Assembly: GCA_039700805.1 (NCBI GenBank)
Contig: JBCAZE010000057.1
Location: 1 to 17,064, forward strand
Direction of reading: 5' to 3'
From: CALBPI01 sp039700805
GTDB lineage: Bacteria; Pseudomonadota; Gammaproteobacteria; Steroidobacterales; Woeseiaceae
Length of the DNA: 17,064 nt
The translations under genes were made by a program, and so were the position numbers. Shown here one piece after another: positions 7,150 through 14,990 of the stretch. A model generated the notes under the pieces. That model was not told the origin of the DNA. It made no database searches and was given only the letters and a program-made list of their open reading frames with translations. Numbering within the stretch: position 1 is the first letter of the stretch; the number at the start of each line of letters is the position of its first letter.

Positions 7150-8631
7150 TCACTCGATTCGCACGATGAAGCTAATCGTAAATGATGGCACGCCGCCGCC
7201 CGTATCACCGTTCAGCGCACCGGCGAAAGTAAACTGGATGCCCGTCACCGCTGGGTCTATCCCAGACCCATCCGGTGTCGGCACATAGTTGTACGGCGCG
7301 GTCCCACCGGGCTGATTGCTGAATGTGACACCTGTAATGGCATCGAAAGAGAGTCCACTCGATACCGCGCCGTCCAAGAAAACGAACGGCGAACTGCCAC
7401 CATCGTCAACCAATAACGATGTGCCGTCGTCCAGCGCGTCGGTGATGACGAGCGTACTGTTGTCCGTTGCGCCAGCACCATCGTTTTGAACCGTCAATTG
7501 ATATCGGCTGAATGCACCTGGGATCGCGAGCGGGTCGACTGTGCCATTGATCGGATCGGAGATGACCGACACGACCTTCGCAAAGTTAAGATCGGGTACA
7601 TCGCGTTCCGTCAGGCAGACATCGTCGACGTGCCAGAAATCAAATTGTGGCCCGGATCCATCAACCAGAACAAAGCGCACACGAAAACCCGTATGGCGAC
7701 CGTCGGTAGGGATTGCGTAGTTCCTCAGAAATATTTGGCCGGGCGTACCGCTACCCGCTAAGTTTTCTAGCGATACCCAACCCCCAGAGTCATTCAAGTA
7801 TTCGACGAGCAAATTCTCGTTCCCATCAGGGTTTTCGCTAAATGCATCTGCACCGCGACGGATCCAAACGGACAGTAAATCGAAATTGGCCACGGACGTA
7901 TCGATCGGATTCGACGTAACGGTTACTGGGTCCCCGTTGAGAAACATCGACTCAGTGGGCGATTGCGACGTTGCACCGCTAGTTCCAGCACTACCGCCGC
8001 CTGATGTCACCGTCCAGTTGTTCGCAAGCCCTGAAGAGAACTCATCACAGCTGCCAACAACCAAGTCGTTGCTGCCCGGTACCGCTTCAACAATCAACAC
8101 ATCATCGAAGTGATAGAAATCAAATGGCTGACCGGACCCGCCCGTTTGGCGAAATCGCACTGCCAGACTTCCGTGTAACGCGTCAGGCGGCAGTGTTAGC
8201 GTCGTGTTGAAAATCTGCCCCGCCGGCCCGCCACCCGGATATACCGTCAACGCGCCCCAACTGTTGTCCGCTCGGCGAAACTCAAGCAGCAGGTCTTCGC
8301 CGTTGTCTGGAAGCTCACTGAATGCATCGCTGCCGCGCCTTACCCACAACGTAATGGTGGCAGCGGGGACTGCAGCGTTGATGTTTGGGCTTGTTACGCT
8401 CACAGCGCCGTAGCGTGTGAATCCACCGCGAGTCCCACCGTTGGAAACCTGGGCGCCGGTCGTTATACCGGCGCGATTCGCGTCAGTAGTAGTCCATGGG
8501 TTGAGTTGGTTGCGCTCGAAGCCATCGCTGAACAGGATGTCGCCAGGCGCAGCGTGCGCGGGCGACAGCCAGAACGCCATAGCAAGCCCACAGGCGATCC
8601 GTCGCCAGTATCCAAATTGCGGCTTTGACAT
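7150..8631 (-). CDS. Secreted protein with two MAM-like beta-sandwich repeats and a DUF11-like domain
   Basis: A 493-residue exported protein: signal peptide 1-27 (ending AHA), then two homologous domains at about 31-183 and 195-345. Each domain holds a WxRRGxDAFSExPD segment (residue 96 in the first copy), a Gly-rich GxPGQIF or GPAGQIF turn, and a closing FDFYHFDDV or FDFWHVDDV strand. The Phe-Asp-x-x-His-x-Asp-Asp pattern is typical of MAM/jelly-roll-like adhesion domains. The last 140 residues resemble a DUF11 surface-protein module (a YQLTVQNDG strand, then ITDALDDGT). No LPXTG, PEP-CTERM or autotransporter domain ends the protein, so it is either freely secreted or cut short relative to larger relatives. 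The opening LFSDGFE motif is common in gammaproteobacterial exported proteins. It lies 80 bases after the MFS gene on the same strand. It is probably an adhesin or cell-surface protein; ligand unknown. Confidence 0.8.
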   Translation of the reverse strand: MSKPQFGYWRRIACGLAMAFWLSPAHAAPGDILFSDGFERNQLNPWTTTDANRAGITTGAQVSNGGTRGGFTRYGAVSVTSPNINAAVPAATITLWVRRGSDAFSELPDNGEDLLLEFRRADNSWGALTVYPGGGPAGQIFNTTLTLPPDALHGSLAVRFRQTGGSGQPFDFYHFDDVLIVEAVPGSNDLVVGSCDEFSSGLANNWTVTSGGGSAGTSGATSQSPTESMFLNGDPVTVTSNPIDTSVANFDLLSVWIRRGADAFSENPDGNENLLVEYLNDSGGWVSLENLAGSGTPGQIFLRNYAIPTDGRHTGFRVRFVLVDGSGPQFDFWHVDDVCLTERDVPDLNFAKVVSVISDPINGTVDPLAIPGAFSRYQLTVQNDGAGATDNSTLVITDALDDGTSLLVDDGGSSPFVFLDGAVSSGLSFDAITGVTFSNQPGGTAPYNYVPTPDGSGIDPAVTGIQFTFAGALNGDTGGGVPSFTISFIVRIE

Positions 8632-8672
8632 GTTGCGGTCGATCTAGCAGTCATGCCTAATCTACGCAAAGT

Positions 8673-8696
8673 CGGCAGACGTTCCCGTGTCCGCCG
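8673..8696 (-). terminator. Possible weak hairpin downstream of the MFS gene
   Basis: Arms CGGCAGAC (8673-8680) and GTCCGCCG (8689-8696) pair over 8 positions, with one mismatch in DNA that becomes a G-U pair in minus-strand RNA, around an 8-base loop. On the minus strand only a short ACTTTG follows, so it is at best a leaky terminator or an RNA-stabilising stem between the MFS gene and the secreted beta-sandwich protein gene. Confidence 0.3.
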
Positions 8697-8711
8697 TCAC
8701 ATTATGCAAAG

Positions 8712-10073
8712 TCAATGTTGCTCGCGTGCAGCAAGACTGGTTCTAAACAAGCCCATACAACGCCACAGCAACCAAGTCGCTCCGATGTGCGCAAGCCCAG
8801 TCGTTGTCAGAAGCGAATAACGGATACCCGCCTCACCAAAGCGGCTTTGGTCGAAAACAAAGTCTGTCATCAATGCGAGCATCAAGGGTCCAATCGCCAA
8901 TCCGATCATATTGATGACAAACAAGTAGATCGCTGAGGTCTGACCCCGCAGGTTGTTCGGCATCAACTCCGCAATGGCCGCGGGCGCGACGCCGAATGGC
9001 ATTGCAGCGAAAAATACGCTCGGTGCGACCAATACCATCGCAATAACATCGTTCTCGATAATTGGAAACAAGAGCCCGGTAGGAAACCAAATCCATGCGG
9101 CAATAAATCCGACCCGTATCTTCGCATCGCGATAACCACGCTGCGAAAGATAGTCCGCGATGACACCACCGGATAAAACACCTGCGCTACCGCAAGCAAT
9201 AACGATCAAGCCATAGACCAATCCGAAATCAGCCGAACCCCAACCATGTACACGTTTGAAAACCTCCGGCAACCAAGCCGAGGTGCCGTAGCTAGAGAAC
9301 GCGAGTAGCGCAAAGCCTATGTTGTGCGTTGCAATCGTGCGCCACTCTCCCTTTAGATAGGTCAGCGCCTCGCCGATTGGTACAGAAGCGCCACGCTTTG
9401 CGCCAGTCTTCAAAAGTCCTTTGCGTTTTGGCTCTTTCACTGTCAGCCACAAGATGGGGAGCAACAAGAGCCCCGGTAGACCAACAATCAAGAACACCTT
9501 CTGCCATGGTGCAATTTCTCCGACGATCGGGAGCATCCACGGCTCACTCTGACGCACCGCGGCTACCACTTTACCGCCGATCAGATAAGCGAGCCCGCCG
9601 CCGAGATAGATACCCATGCCATAAAAAGCGATAGCTCGGGCCAGCTTCTTGGGTGGGAAATAGTCGGCGATGATGGAATACGCCGATGGTGACAAAGCTG
9701 CTTCGCCTGTACCAACGCCAACGCGCAGTAACGCCATCGTTAGAAAATTCTTTGCCACACCGCACGCCGCAGTCATCAAACTCCAGATCGTCAGCCCGAC
9801 CGCGATGAGACCTTTGCGATTGACCCGATCGGCCAGTCGCCCGAATGGAATTCCAAACAACGTGTAGAAAATTGCGAACGCAGGCCCCATGAGGAAACCA
9901 ACCTGCGAATCATATTGAAGGTCTAGCCCGCTCTTTAGATCAGAGACCATCAGACTCAATATCTGACGGTCAATGTACGAGAAGATATAGATGACCGTCA
10001 GAACGACGACGACATACCATCCATACGCTGTCGATGGATAGGTGCTTGTATCCGTCAGTTTAGCTTCGCTCAC
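8712..10073 (-). CDS. MFS transporter, spinster-like subgroup
   Basis: A 453-residue inner-membrane carrier of about 12 helices. It carries the family marks SYIDRQILS in helix 1, a full motif A (FGRLADRVNRKGL) between helices 2 and 3, and GEAALSPSAYSIIADYFPP in helices 4-5. This type is common beside TonB-dependent receptors and acyl-CoA genes in proteobacteria that degrade sterols, terpenoids and other hydrophobic acids, but no substrate can be assigned. The start codon is GTG (10071-10073), with GAGG 10 bases upstream; the next in-frame ATG would remove helix 1. It follows the TonB receptor gene but is separated by a strong terminator, so it needs its own promoter. It could move across the inner membrane what the receptor brings across the outer membrane (inference). 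Confidence 0.88.
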   Translation of the reverse strand: MSEAKLTDTSTYPSTAYGWYVVVVLTVIYIFSYIDRQILSLMVSDLKSGLDLQYDSQVGFLMGPAFAIFYTLFGIPFGRLADRVNRKGLIAVGLTIWSLMTAACGVAKNFLTMALLRVGVGTGEAALSPSAYSIIADYFPPKKLARAIAFYGMGIYLGGGLAYLIGGKVVAAVRQSEPWMLPIVGEIAPWQKVFLIVGLPGLLLLPILWLTVKEPKRKGLLKTGAKRGASVPIGEALTYLKGEWRTIATHNIGFALLAFSSYGTSAWLPEVFKRVHGWGSADFGLVYGLIVIACGSAGVLSGGVIADYLSQRGYRDAKIRVGFIAAWIWFPTGLLFPIIENDVIAMVLVAPSVFFAAMPFGVAPAAIAELMPNNLRGQTSAIYLFVINMIGLAIGPLMLALMTDFVFDQSRFGEAGIRYSLLTTTGLAHIGATWLLWRCMGLFRTSLAAREQH

Positions 10074-10335
10074 GCCCGAGTGACCTCAACCATTTGCTTC
10101 GATCGTCCATCGCCACAATGGCACTGTCCAGCGTCTCGTTTGCGCATCGCTTCCCCCGAATTCCCCGCCCCGATCATAGCAAAATCAACGGCGCGGCATC
10201 GCAGCCTCCTGTCCATAAACGACCCACGGCAACGTTGCACTTCACCTTGTGATCTTGCCGGATGGCGTTCTCTCAGTAAGGGGGCCCCTGAAGCCATGCC
10301 ACCATGCGTTCGCCTGCAACGGAAGCTTGAGCCAT
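10074..10335. other. Gene-free region upstream of the MFS transporter
   Basis: About 260 bases between the MFS start and the TonB receptor terminator. Short frames exist on both strands but lack ribosome sites and protein-like composition. On the minus strand the best promoter candidate is an extended -10 element, TGCTATGAT (10173-10181 in plus coordinates), about 100 bases before the GTG, with no good -35. No dyad of the ACGT type seen upstream of the MerR gene was found here. Confidence 0.4.
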
Positions 10336-10370
10336 AAAAAAAGGCTGGCGATTGCTCGCCAGCCTTTTTT
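10336..10370 (-). terminator. Rho-independent terminator of the TonB-dependent receptor gene
   Basis: A perfect 9-base stem, GGCTGGCGA (10343-10351) and TCGCCAGCC (10356-10364), encloses the loop TTGC. It is flanked by A7 (10336-10342) and T6 (10365-10370), so it can act in both directions. It lies 23 bases past the receptor stop codon on the minus strand and separates the receptor from the MFS gene. Confidence 0.93.
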
Positions 10371-10392
10371 GCATATTGCTTTTATGCGTCGA

Positions 10393-12888
10393 TCAGAAGA
10401 TTTTGCGAATCGACAGACCGTAGGTACGCGGTGGTGACGGATAGCCGTTGAAGCTGCCGTTCTGGGCCACACCTGGGAACGCACTGAGCAAAAACTCATC
10501 GTCATTCAAGTTGCGACCCCACAGTTGGAGATCCCAGCCGTTGACGAAGCTGATGCCTGCACTCGCGTTGAACATGCTGACCTTACGGGTAGCGATGTCT
10601 TCCGGAATGTTCTCAACGATTTGGTGCTCACCTTCAAAGATGTGCTCGGCACGGATGAAGAGTGACTGACCACCACTGAGGTCCCAACGATAGGTACCGG
10701 TCGTCGCCGACGCGAACTGCGGGATACCTGCAGGACGCTCGCCAGTGAGATCACCGACAACGCTCTGACGGAATTCGTCATACTTCGGATCTAGCCAAGT
10801 CGCCGCGAAAGTGATTTCCAGCGCATCGGTCGGGTAGTACGTCATGTCGTACTCGATACCTTGCGTAGACTGCTCACCCGCGTTGATCAGGTTGAAGCCT
10901 GTACCGGTGAACGTGTTGGACTGGAATCCTTCGATGCTTTGCTCGAAGAAGGTTAAGTTGAACGCGGTACGGTCGTACTGGCCTTTCAAACCGAGCTCAT
11001 AAACCGTCGCCTCTTCAGGACCCGCGAAACGCGTACCGGTCGTCAGGTTAGCAACGGTCAGGCCAGCTGCTTGCAGTGCGGGGAGATCAGCTGCGAAAGG
11101 ACGCGCGTCACGTGACAGGTTCCAAGACGATGCTTTGAAACCGGTCGCTGCACTGATATACCAGTTCAGGTTTTCGTTGACGTCGTAGGCAAAACGCAAC
11201 GTCCACGTTGTGTCGCTTTCGTCTGTGATGCCATTTTCAACCGAGTTCGGGAAATCGACAAACGGCGGCAAGAACTGCAACGGCTGCAGTGCCAGCAGTT
11301 CATTACATCCTGGCGGTGGGTTCGCTGCAGAACACGCGGTTGTCGAAATCGCTTGCGCCTGTCCAGCCGCCACCGGGTTGGCTGCGATGTTGTCTGGTGT
11401 TGGCGGAAGCCCGGTCAAAGCACCAAACACGCCTGCGAAACCGATCGCCTGGAAATCAAGACCAGAGAAGACATCGGTGTTCACTTGACTGACGAACGCC
11501 TCTTTCTCGTTTTGCGTGTAGTTCAAGCCCGCCGTGATGGTCGCACGATCAGTGACGTACCAATCAACCGTGGTGAAGAACGAGATCGCGGTGTCATCTT
11601 GGCCCGCGTCTTCGTCAATACCCGTGCCACTGGCGAAGAACGTACCTGCCGGGAGACCGAGAGCGGTTTCTGTCGCGGTGATGCCACCAGCCGCCAGAAT
11701 ATCCGCGTAACCTCTGAAGTCATCGCCATACAGCAAGCCGGTGTCGTAGGCCACGTCTTCATTGAAGTAGAAGCCACCGATCATCCAGTCCGCCGCATTG
11801 CCAAAAGAGCCTTGCAAACGAATTTCTTGCGTGATCGTGTCGATGTCCCAGTTGTTCTTGTTGCTAGCAACGAGATCTGCACTGGTGTAGTCAACATCAC
11901 CATCAGAACGCAGTGACTGCGTCCGGAACGCCGTAATAGACGTCAACGTGAAGTTCTCGAAATCGATATCCGCTTGCAGCGACACACCGCTGTTTTCGAT
12001 CTCGTTGGTTGGCGTACGGTTCAGCGCTGTCTGATAAGAGAACGCATCGTCCGGAACCAATTGGCCACCCAGCAGCGCGATCGCACCACCGGTCGGACCA
12101 TTCAGCAGGTTGGTCGTGCCACAGCAGTTCTCATCGATTTCATCCGTATCGGCAATCAATCGGAACGAGACACTCTCGGACGGCTCCCACAACAACTGAC
12201 CGCGCAATGCCCAGCGTTCACGAGCATTGATTTCGTTGCCGTTCGCAATGTTGTCAAAATAGCCGTCACGCGAGTTGTAACTACCGGACAGGCTGTAAGC
12301 TAAGTTTTCGGAAATCGGCCCGGTGATGCTGCCTTTGGCGACAGTTTGGCCGTAGTTGCCGAAAATCAGCTCAGCGCTACCTTCAGTTTCAAACTGCGGT
12401 GCCTGAGTGATGATGCTGATAACGCCTGCTGATGCGTTCTTACCGAAGAGCGTACTTTGCGGACCACGAAGTACCTCAACGCGCTGCAAGTTTGGCAAGT
12501 CGGCCAAAGCTGACGCAGAACGTGAGCGATACACGCCATCGATGAAGACACCAACCGAAGGCTCGATGCCCGGGTTGTTCGCGCCGTTACCAAAACCACG
12601 GATCACGAAGTTTGTGTTCTGTGAAGACTGCAGCTGGTTAACACGTAATGACGGTACGACCGACTGCAAATCAAGAACATCAAGTATTTTTGAGTTCTGA
12701 ATCGTCTCTTCGCTTGTCACGGAAACCGCGATCGGTACTTCCTGCAGCGTTTGCTCCCGCTTGGCAGCAGTTACGACGATTTCTTCAAGAAATGGCTCAT
12801 CCTGCGCAATTGCGTTGCTGGTTAATGCACCGCAGCTCGCCGCACACGCCAGTGCAACAGCCCGTTTCAGGGTTGAGTGAATCCTCAT
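10393..12888 (-). CDS. TonB-dependent outer-membrane receptor
   Basis: An 831-residue outer-membrane gated channel that imports a bound ligand using TonB/ExbBD energy. The signal peptide is residues 1-28 (NAIA cleavage), the TonB box EEIVVTA at about 35-41, and the plug domain about 45-165 with VIRGFG, FIDGVYRS, RVEVLRGPQSTLFGKNASAG and ISIIT. The remainder is a 22-strand barrel ending in aromatic LSIRKIF. The start is set at the ATG at 12888, preceded by GGGGGA. A GTG four codons upstream is possible but lies inside that ribosome site. Predicted loops contain adjacent cysteines (ENCCGTTN) and a second cysteine pair in a Pro/Ala-rich insertion. The plug resembles those of proteobacterial receptors used for organic substrates as well as siderophores. 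The neighbouring dehydrogenase, MFS and carboxylase genes favour an organic substrate. No N-terminal signalling domain or sigma/anti-sigma pair is present. Confidence 0.93.
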   Translation of the reverse strand: MRIHSTLKRAVALACAASCGALTSNAIAQDEPFLEEIVVTAAKREQTLQEVPIAVSVTSEETIQNSKILDVLDLQSVVPSLRVNQLQSSQNTNFVIRGFGNGANNPGIEPSVGVFIDGVYRSRSASALADLPNLQRVEVLRGPQSTLFGKNASAGVISIITQAPQFETEGSAELIFGNYGQTVAKGSITGPISENLAYSLSGSYNSRDGYFDNIANGNEINARERWALRGQLLWEPSESVSFRLIADTDEIDENCCGTTNLLNGPTGGAIALLGGQLVPDDAFSYQTALNRTPTNEIENSGVSLQADIDFENFTLTSITAFRTQSLRSDGDVDYTSADLVASNKNNWDIDTITQEIRLQGSFGNAADWMIGGFYFNEDVAYDTGLLYGDDFRGYADILAAGGITATETALGLPAGTFFASGTGIDEDAGQDDTAISFFTTVDWYVTDRATITAGLNYTQNEKEAFVSQVNTDVFSGLDFQAIGFAGVFGALTGLPPTPDNIAANPVAAGQAQAISTTACSAANPPPGCNELLALQPLQFLPPFVDFPNSVENGITDESDTTWTLRFAYDVNENLNWYISAATGFKASSWNLSRDARPFAADLPALQAAGLTVANLTTGTRFAGPEEATVYELGLKGQYDRTAFNLTFFEQSIEGFQSNTFTGTGFNLINAGEQSTQGIEYDMTYYPTDALEITFAATWLDPKYDEFRQSVVGDLTGERPAGIPQFASATTGTYRWDLSGGQSLFIRAEHIFEGEHQIVENIPEDIATRKVSMFNASAGISFVNGWDLQLWGRNLNDDEFLLSAFPGVAQNGSFNGYPSPPRTYGLSIRKIF

Positions 12889-12956
12889 GATATCCCCCAC
12901 ATTAGGAATGGTTGTAGAAAAACAACGGTTTTGACTTTCCCCGTCAGATCGCCGCG

Positions 12957-12985
12957 ATTATAGGCGATAGCGAGCCATTAACCAA
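12957..12985 (-). promoter_or_regulatory. Sigma-70-type promoter of the TonB-dependent receptor
   Basis: On the minus strand a perfect TATAAT (plus coordinates 12957-12962) lies 17 bases from TTGGTT (12980-12985), which has a matching TTG. Transcription would begin near 12950, giving a leader of about 60 bases before the ATG at 12888. The sequence GCGATAGC overlaps the spacer and recurs inverted at 13050-13057. Confidence 0.6.
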
Positions 12986-13064
12986 CTGGTCTTTACATAT
13001 ATAGCGATTCCTTTTGACGGATGCATAGACGAAAAAACCACACTGAGATGCTATCGCTAAACGT

Positions 13065-14840
13065 CTACCCGGCGAGTTGTTCTGCGGTTAGCGACAGGCA
13101 GGTGTCATCCAACGACGCGACCAAATCAAGATCCGTGCATGCTTTGGGCAGTTCATAGGCGAAGAAAAATCGACATGCCGCTCGCTTCCCTTCGGAAAAC
13201 GCATCGTCGCGGTCTGCAACCGTCAGCGCTTGTTTCAGCCACAACCAGCCGACAACGATATGACCAAAGCTGTTGAGAAAGAGCGTCGCGTTCGCGAGCG
13301 AACGTTCCGAATCATCGCTGGACAACACGGCTTCGATGGTCGCCAATATCTGCTGCCAAGCGGCTTGCAACGCATCAGCGTGTCCCTGCAAATGCGCGTC
13401 TTCGCTTGCCGCTGCGAGCGTTGGTGCCATTTCCGCCGCGAGAAGCTGTAAAGCCGCACCGTTCGCCATTCGCACTTTGCGGCCGAGGATATCCAGGCCG
13501 TGAATGGCATGTGTGCCTTCGTGAATGTGGTTTAGTCGGTTATCGCGATAGAAACGCTCAACCGGGTAGTCCCGGGTGTATCCATAGCCGCCCAGGACTT
13601 GAATCGCTAGTTTGTTGGCCTCGAGGCAATACTCTGATGGCCAAGACTTGGCAACAGGCGTTAACAATTCCAGCAGCAAGTGATACTTGCCGGCTTCCGC
13701 CTCGCTGGTTGCGATCGACTGCTGATCCAACAAGTAGCTGCAGTAATAGATCAGCGCCTGACCGCCTTCGACAAATGCTTTCTGTGTTAGGAGCATGCGC
13801 TTCACATCAGCGTGTTCGATGATCGGTACTTGTGGCTTCGTCGGATCTTTCGCATCCGCTTTTCGACCTTGGCGACGCTCCTTCGCGTAATCGAGCGAAT
13901 ACAGGTACCCAGCGAGACCACTCATGACAGCGCCAAGTCCGACACCGATCCGAGCGTCGTTCATCATATGGAACATATTGGCGAGTCCCTGATGTTCCTG
14001 ACCGACGAGATAACCCACCGTCTCACCATTCTCACCAAAATTCAGAAGACAGTTGGTTGTGCCTCTTTGACCCATCTTGTGATTCAAACCGGCCAAGGCA
14101 ATGTTGTTTGACTCGCCGAGTGAACCGTCGTCATTAACGCGCACCTTCGGCACCAAGAACAATGAGATGCCTCGCACGCCCGGCGGTGCATCCGGAAGTT
14201 TCGCGAGCACCATATGAATGATGTTCTCGCTGACGGGCTGTTCACCGCCGGAGATCCACATTTTGCTGCCACTGAGCGCATAACTGCCGTCACCGCGCGG
14301 CACGGCTTGCGTTCGAATATCAGCCAAAGAGGAACCCGCTTGCGTTTCGGACAGACACATCGTGCCGAACCAACGCCCTTCCAACATGGGCCCCAGATAT
14401 TTCTCGACCAGCGCATCGTCCGCACAAGCACGCAACATGCTCGCAGCACCTGCCGTTAGGAACATATAGTTTGAGGCGGCTTGATTGGCGCAAGTAAACA
14501 GACTGCTCACCGCATTGCAGACGACCGATGGCAGTTGCATGCCCCCGGCATCAGCCGGAAAACCTGCAGCAACAAAACCTGCCTCTGCATAAGCCTCGAG
14601 CGCATCGTTTAACTCTGGAATCACTTTGACCGCGCCGTCGACGAACAGCGGCTCGTTCGCATCCAATTTGTCAGCGCACGGATAAAATTTGTCGTTCGCG
14701 ATTTGCTCTGCACTATCGAGGATCGCTTCTACGGTCTCCCGGTCATAGTCCGAATACCGCTCATGCTCGAGTAACGCCTGCGTATCAAACAGATCGAACA
14801 AGTAGAACTCGAGATCGCGTCGGTTGACGAACATAGACAT
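13065..14840 (-). CDS. Acyl-CoA dehydrogenase, large DmdC-like type with C-terminal extension
   Basis: A 591-residue flavoenzyme that would oxidise an acyl-CoA to the 2,3-enoyl-CoA and pass electrons to ETF. The N-terminal helix NRRDLEFYLFDL matches the short AcylCoA_DH_N extension of the DmdC/long group. The FAD/substrate middle domain shows MCLSETQAGSSLADI and GSKMWISGGE. The C-terminal helical domain contains QVLGGYGYTRDYPVERFYRDNR and IHEGTHAIHGLD, in which Glu441 is the expected catalytic base. The last 130 residues match the extra helical domain (PF12806-like) of this roughly 590-residue class, distinct from isovaleryl- or short-chain dehydrogenases (about 390). The ATG at 14840 is chosen because AAGGGG lies 5 bases upstream; GTG and ATG codons two triplets either side are possible. 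It is divergent from the LiuR-type regulator and the carboxylase. The substrate is unproven: 3-methylmercaptopropionyl-CoA and medium or branched acyl-CoAs are all possible. Confidence 0.92.
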   Translation of the reverse strand: MSMFVNRRDLEFYLFDLFDTQALLEHERYSDYDRETVEAILDSAEQIANDKFYPCADKLDANEPLFVDGAVKVIPELNDALEAYAEAGFVAAGFPADAGGMQLPSVVCNAVSSLFTCANQAASNYMFLTAGAASMLRACADDALVEKYLGPMLEGRWFGTMCLSETQAGSSLADIRTQAVPRGDGSYALSGSKMWISGGEQPVSENIIHMVLAKLPDAPPGVRGISLFLVPKVRVNDDGSLGESNNIALAGLNHKMGQRGTTNCLLNFGENGETVGYLVGQEHQGLANMFHMMNDARIGVGLGAVMSGLAGYLYSLDYAKERRQGRKADAKDPTKPQVPIIEHADVKRMLLTQKAFVEGGQALIYYCSYLLDQQSIATSEAEAGKYHLLLELLTPVAKSWPSEYCLEANKLAIQVLGGYGYTRDYPVERFYRDNRLNHIHEGTHAIHGLDILGRKVRMANGAALQLLAAEMAPTLAAASEDAHLQGHADALQAAWQQILATIEAVLSSDDSERSLANATLFLNSFGHIVVGWLWLKQALTVADRDDAFSEGKRAACRFFFAYELPKACTDLDLVASLDDTCLSLTAEQLAG

Positions 14841-14900
14841 AAGCACCCCTTTGGTATCTGGTCGCTGGTCGGGAAAGGACGTCTCCCGCGCCCTTCGCGC

Positions 14901-14929
14901 ATTATTCCAGAGCGCTGAGGAATCGTCAT
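14901..14929 (-). promoter_or_regulatory. Candidate promoter of the acyl-CoA dehydrogenase gene
   Basis: On the minus strand ATGACG (plus 14924-14929) and AATAAT (plus 14901-14906) are 17 bases apart and match the sigma-70 consensus at 4/6 and 5/6 positions. The start point would be near 14894, about 54 bases before the ATG at 14840. The dyad at 14956-14971 sits about 70 bases upstream of that point. Confidence 0.45.
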
Positions 14930-14955
14930 CCGGTCACAAAACCAGCAGCATTCAA

Positions 14956-14971
14956 TTGACGTTAACGTAAA
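14956..14971. promoter_or_regulatory. liuR operator: Probable LiuR operator dyad in the divergent promoter region
   Basis: The sequence TTGACGTTAACGTAAA contains the perfect 10-base palindrome ACGTTAACGT with near-symmetric flanks. ACGT-type half sites are, as I recall, described for LiuR, the MerR-family regulator of branched-chain amino acid breakdown, and a LiuR-like gene starts 20 bases away. TTGACG also reads as a plus-strand -35, with TAAAGT (14979-14984) 17 bases later as a weak -10, so the dyad overlaps the regulator's own promoter. That start point would fall almost on the ATG at 14991. Confidence 0.6.
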
Positions 14972-14990
14972 CGGAAGATAAAGTGCCGAC

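Noticed and set aside
10070..10297. 75-codon minus-strand frame ending in a GTGA overlap with the MFS start
   Set aside because: The overlap is suggestive of coupling, but the peptide is Arg/Gly/Cys-rich without a hydrophobic segment or motif, and its start lacks a ribosome site. It is more likely chance.
11353..11916. 187-codon plus-strand frame antisense to the TonB receptor
   Set aside because: The frame is complementary to a well-supported receptor gene, has no ribosome site, and its sequence shows no domain pattern.
12889..12900. GTG start four codons upstream for the TonB receptor
   Set aside because: The GTG overlaps the GGGGGA ribosome site serving the ATG at 12888; the signal peptide is complete from that ATG.
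13406..13822. 138-codon plus-strand frame inside the acyl-CoA dehydrogenase gene
   Set aside because: It is antisense to a strongly recognised enzyme, with low-complexity Pro/Arg/Ser composition.
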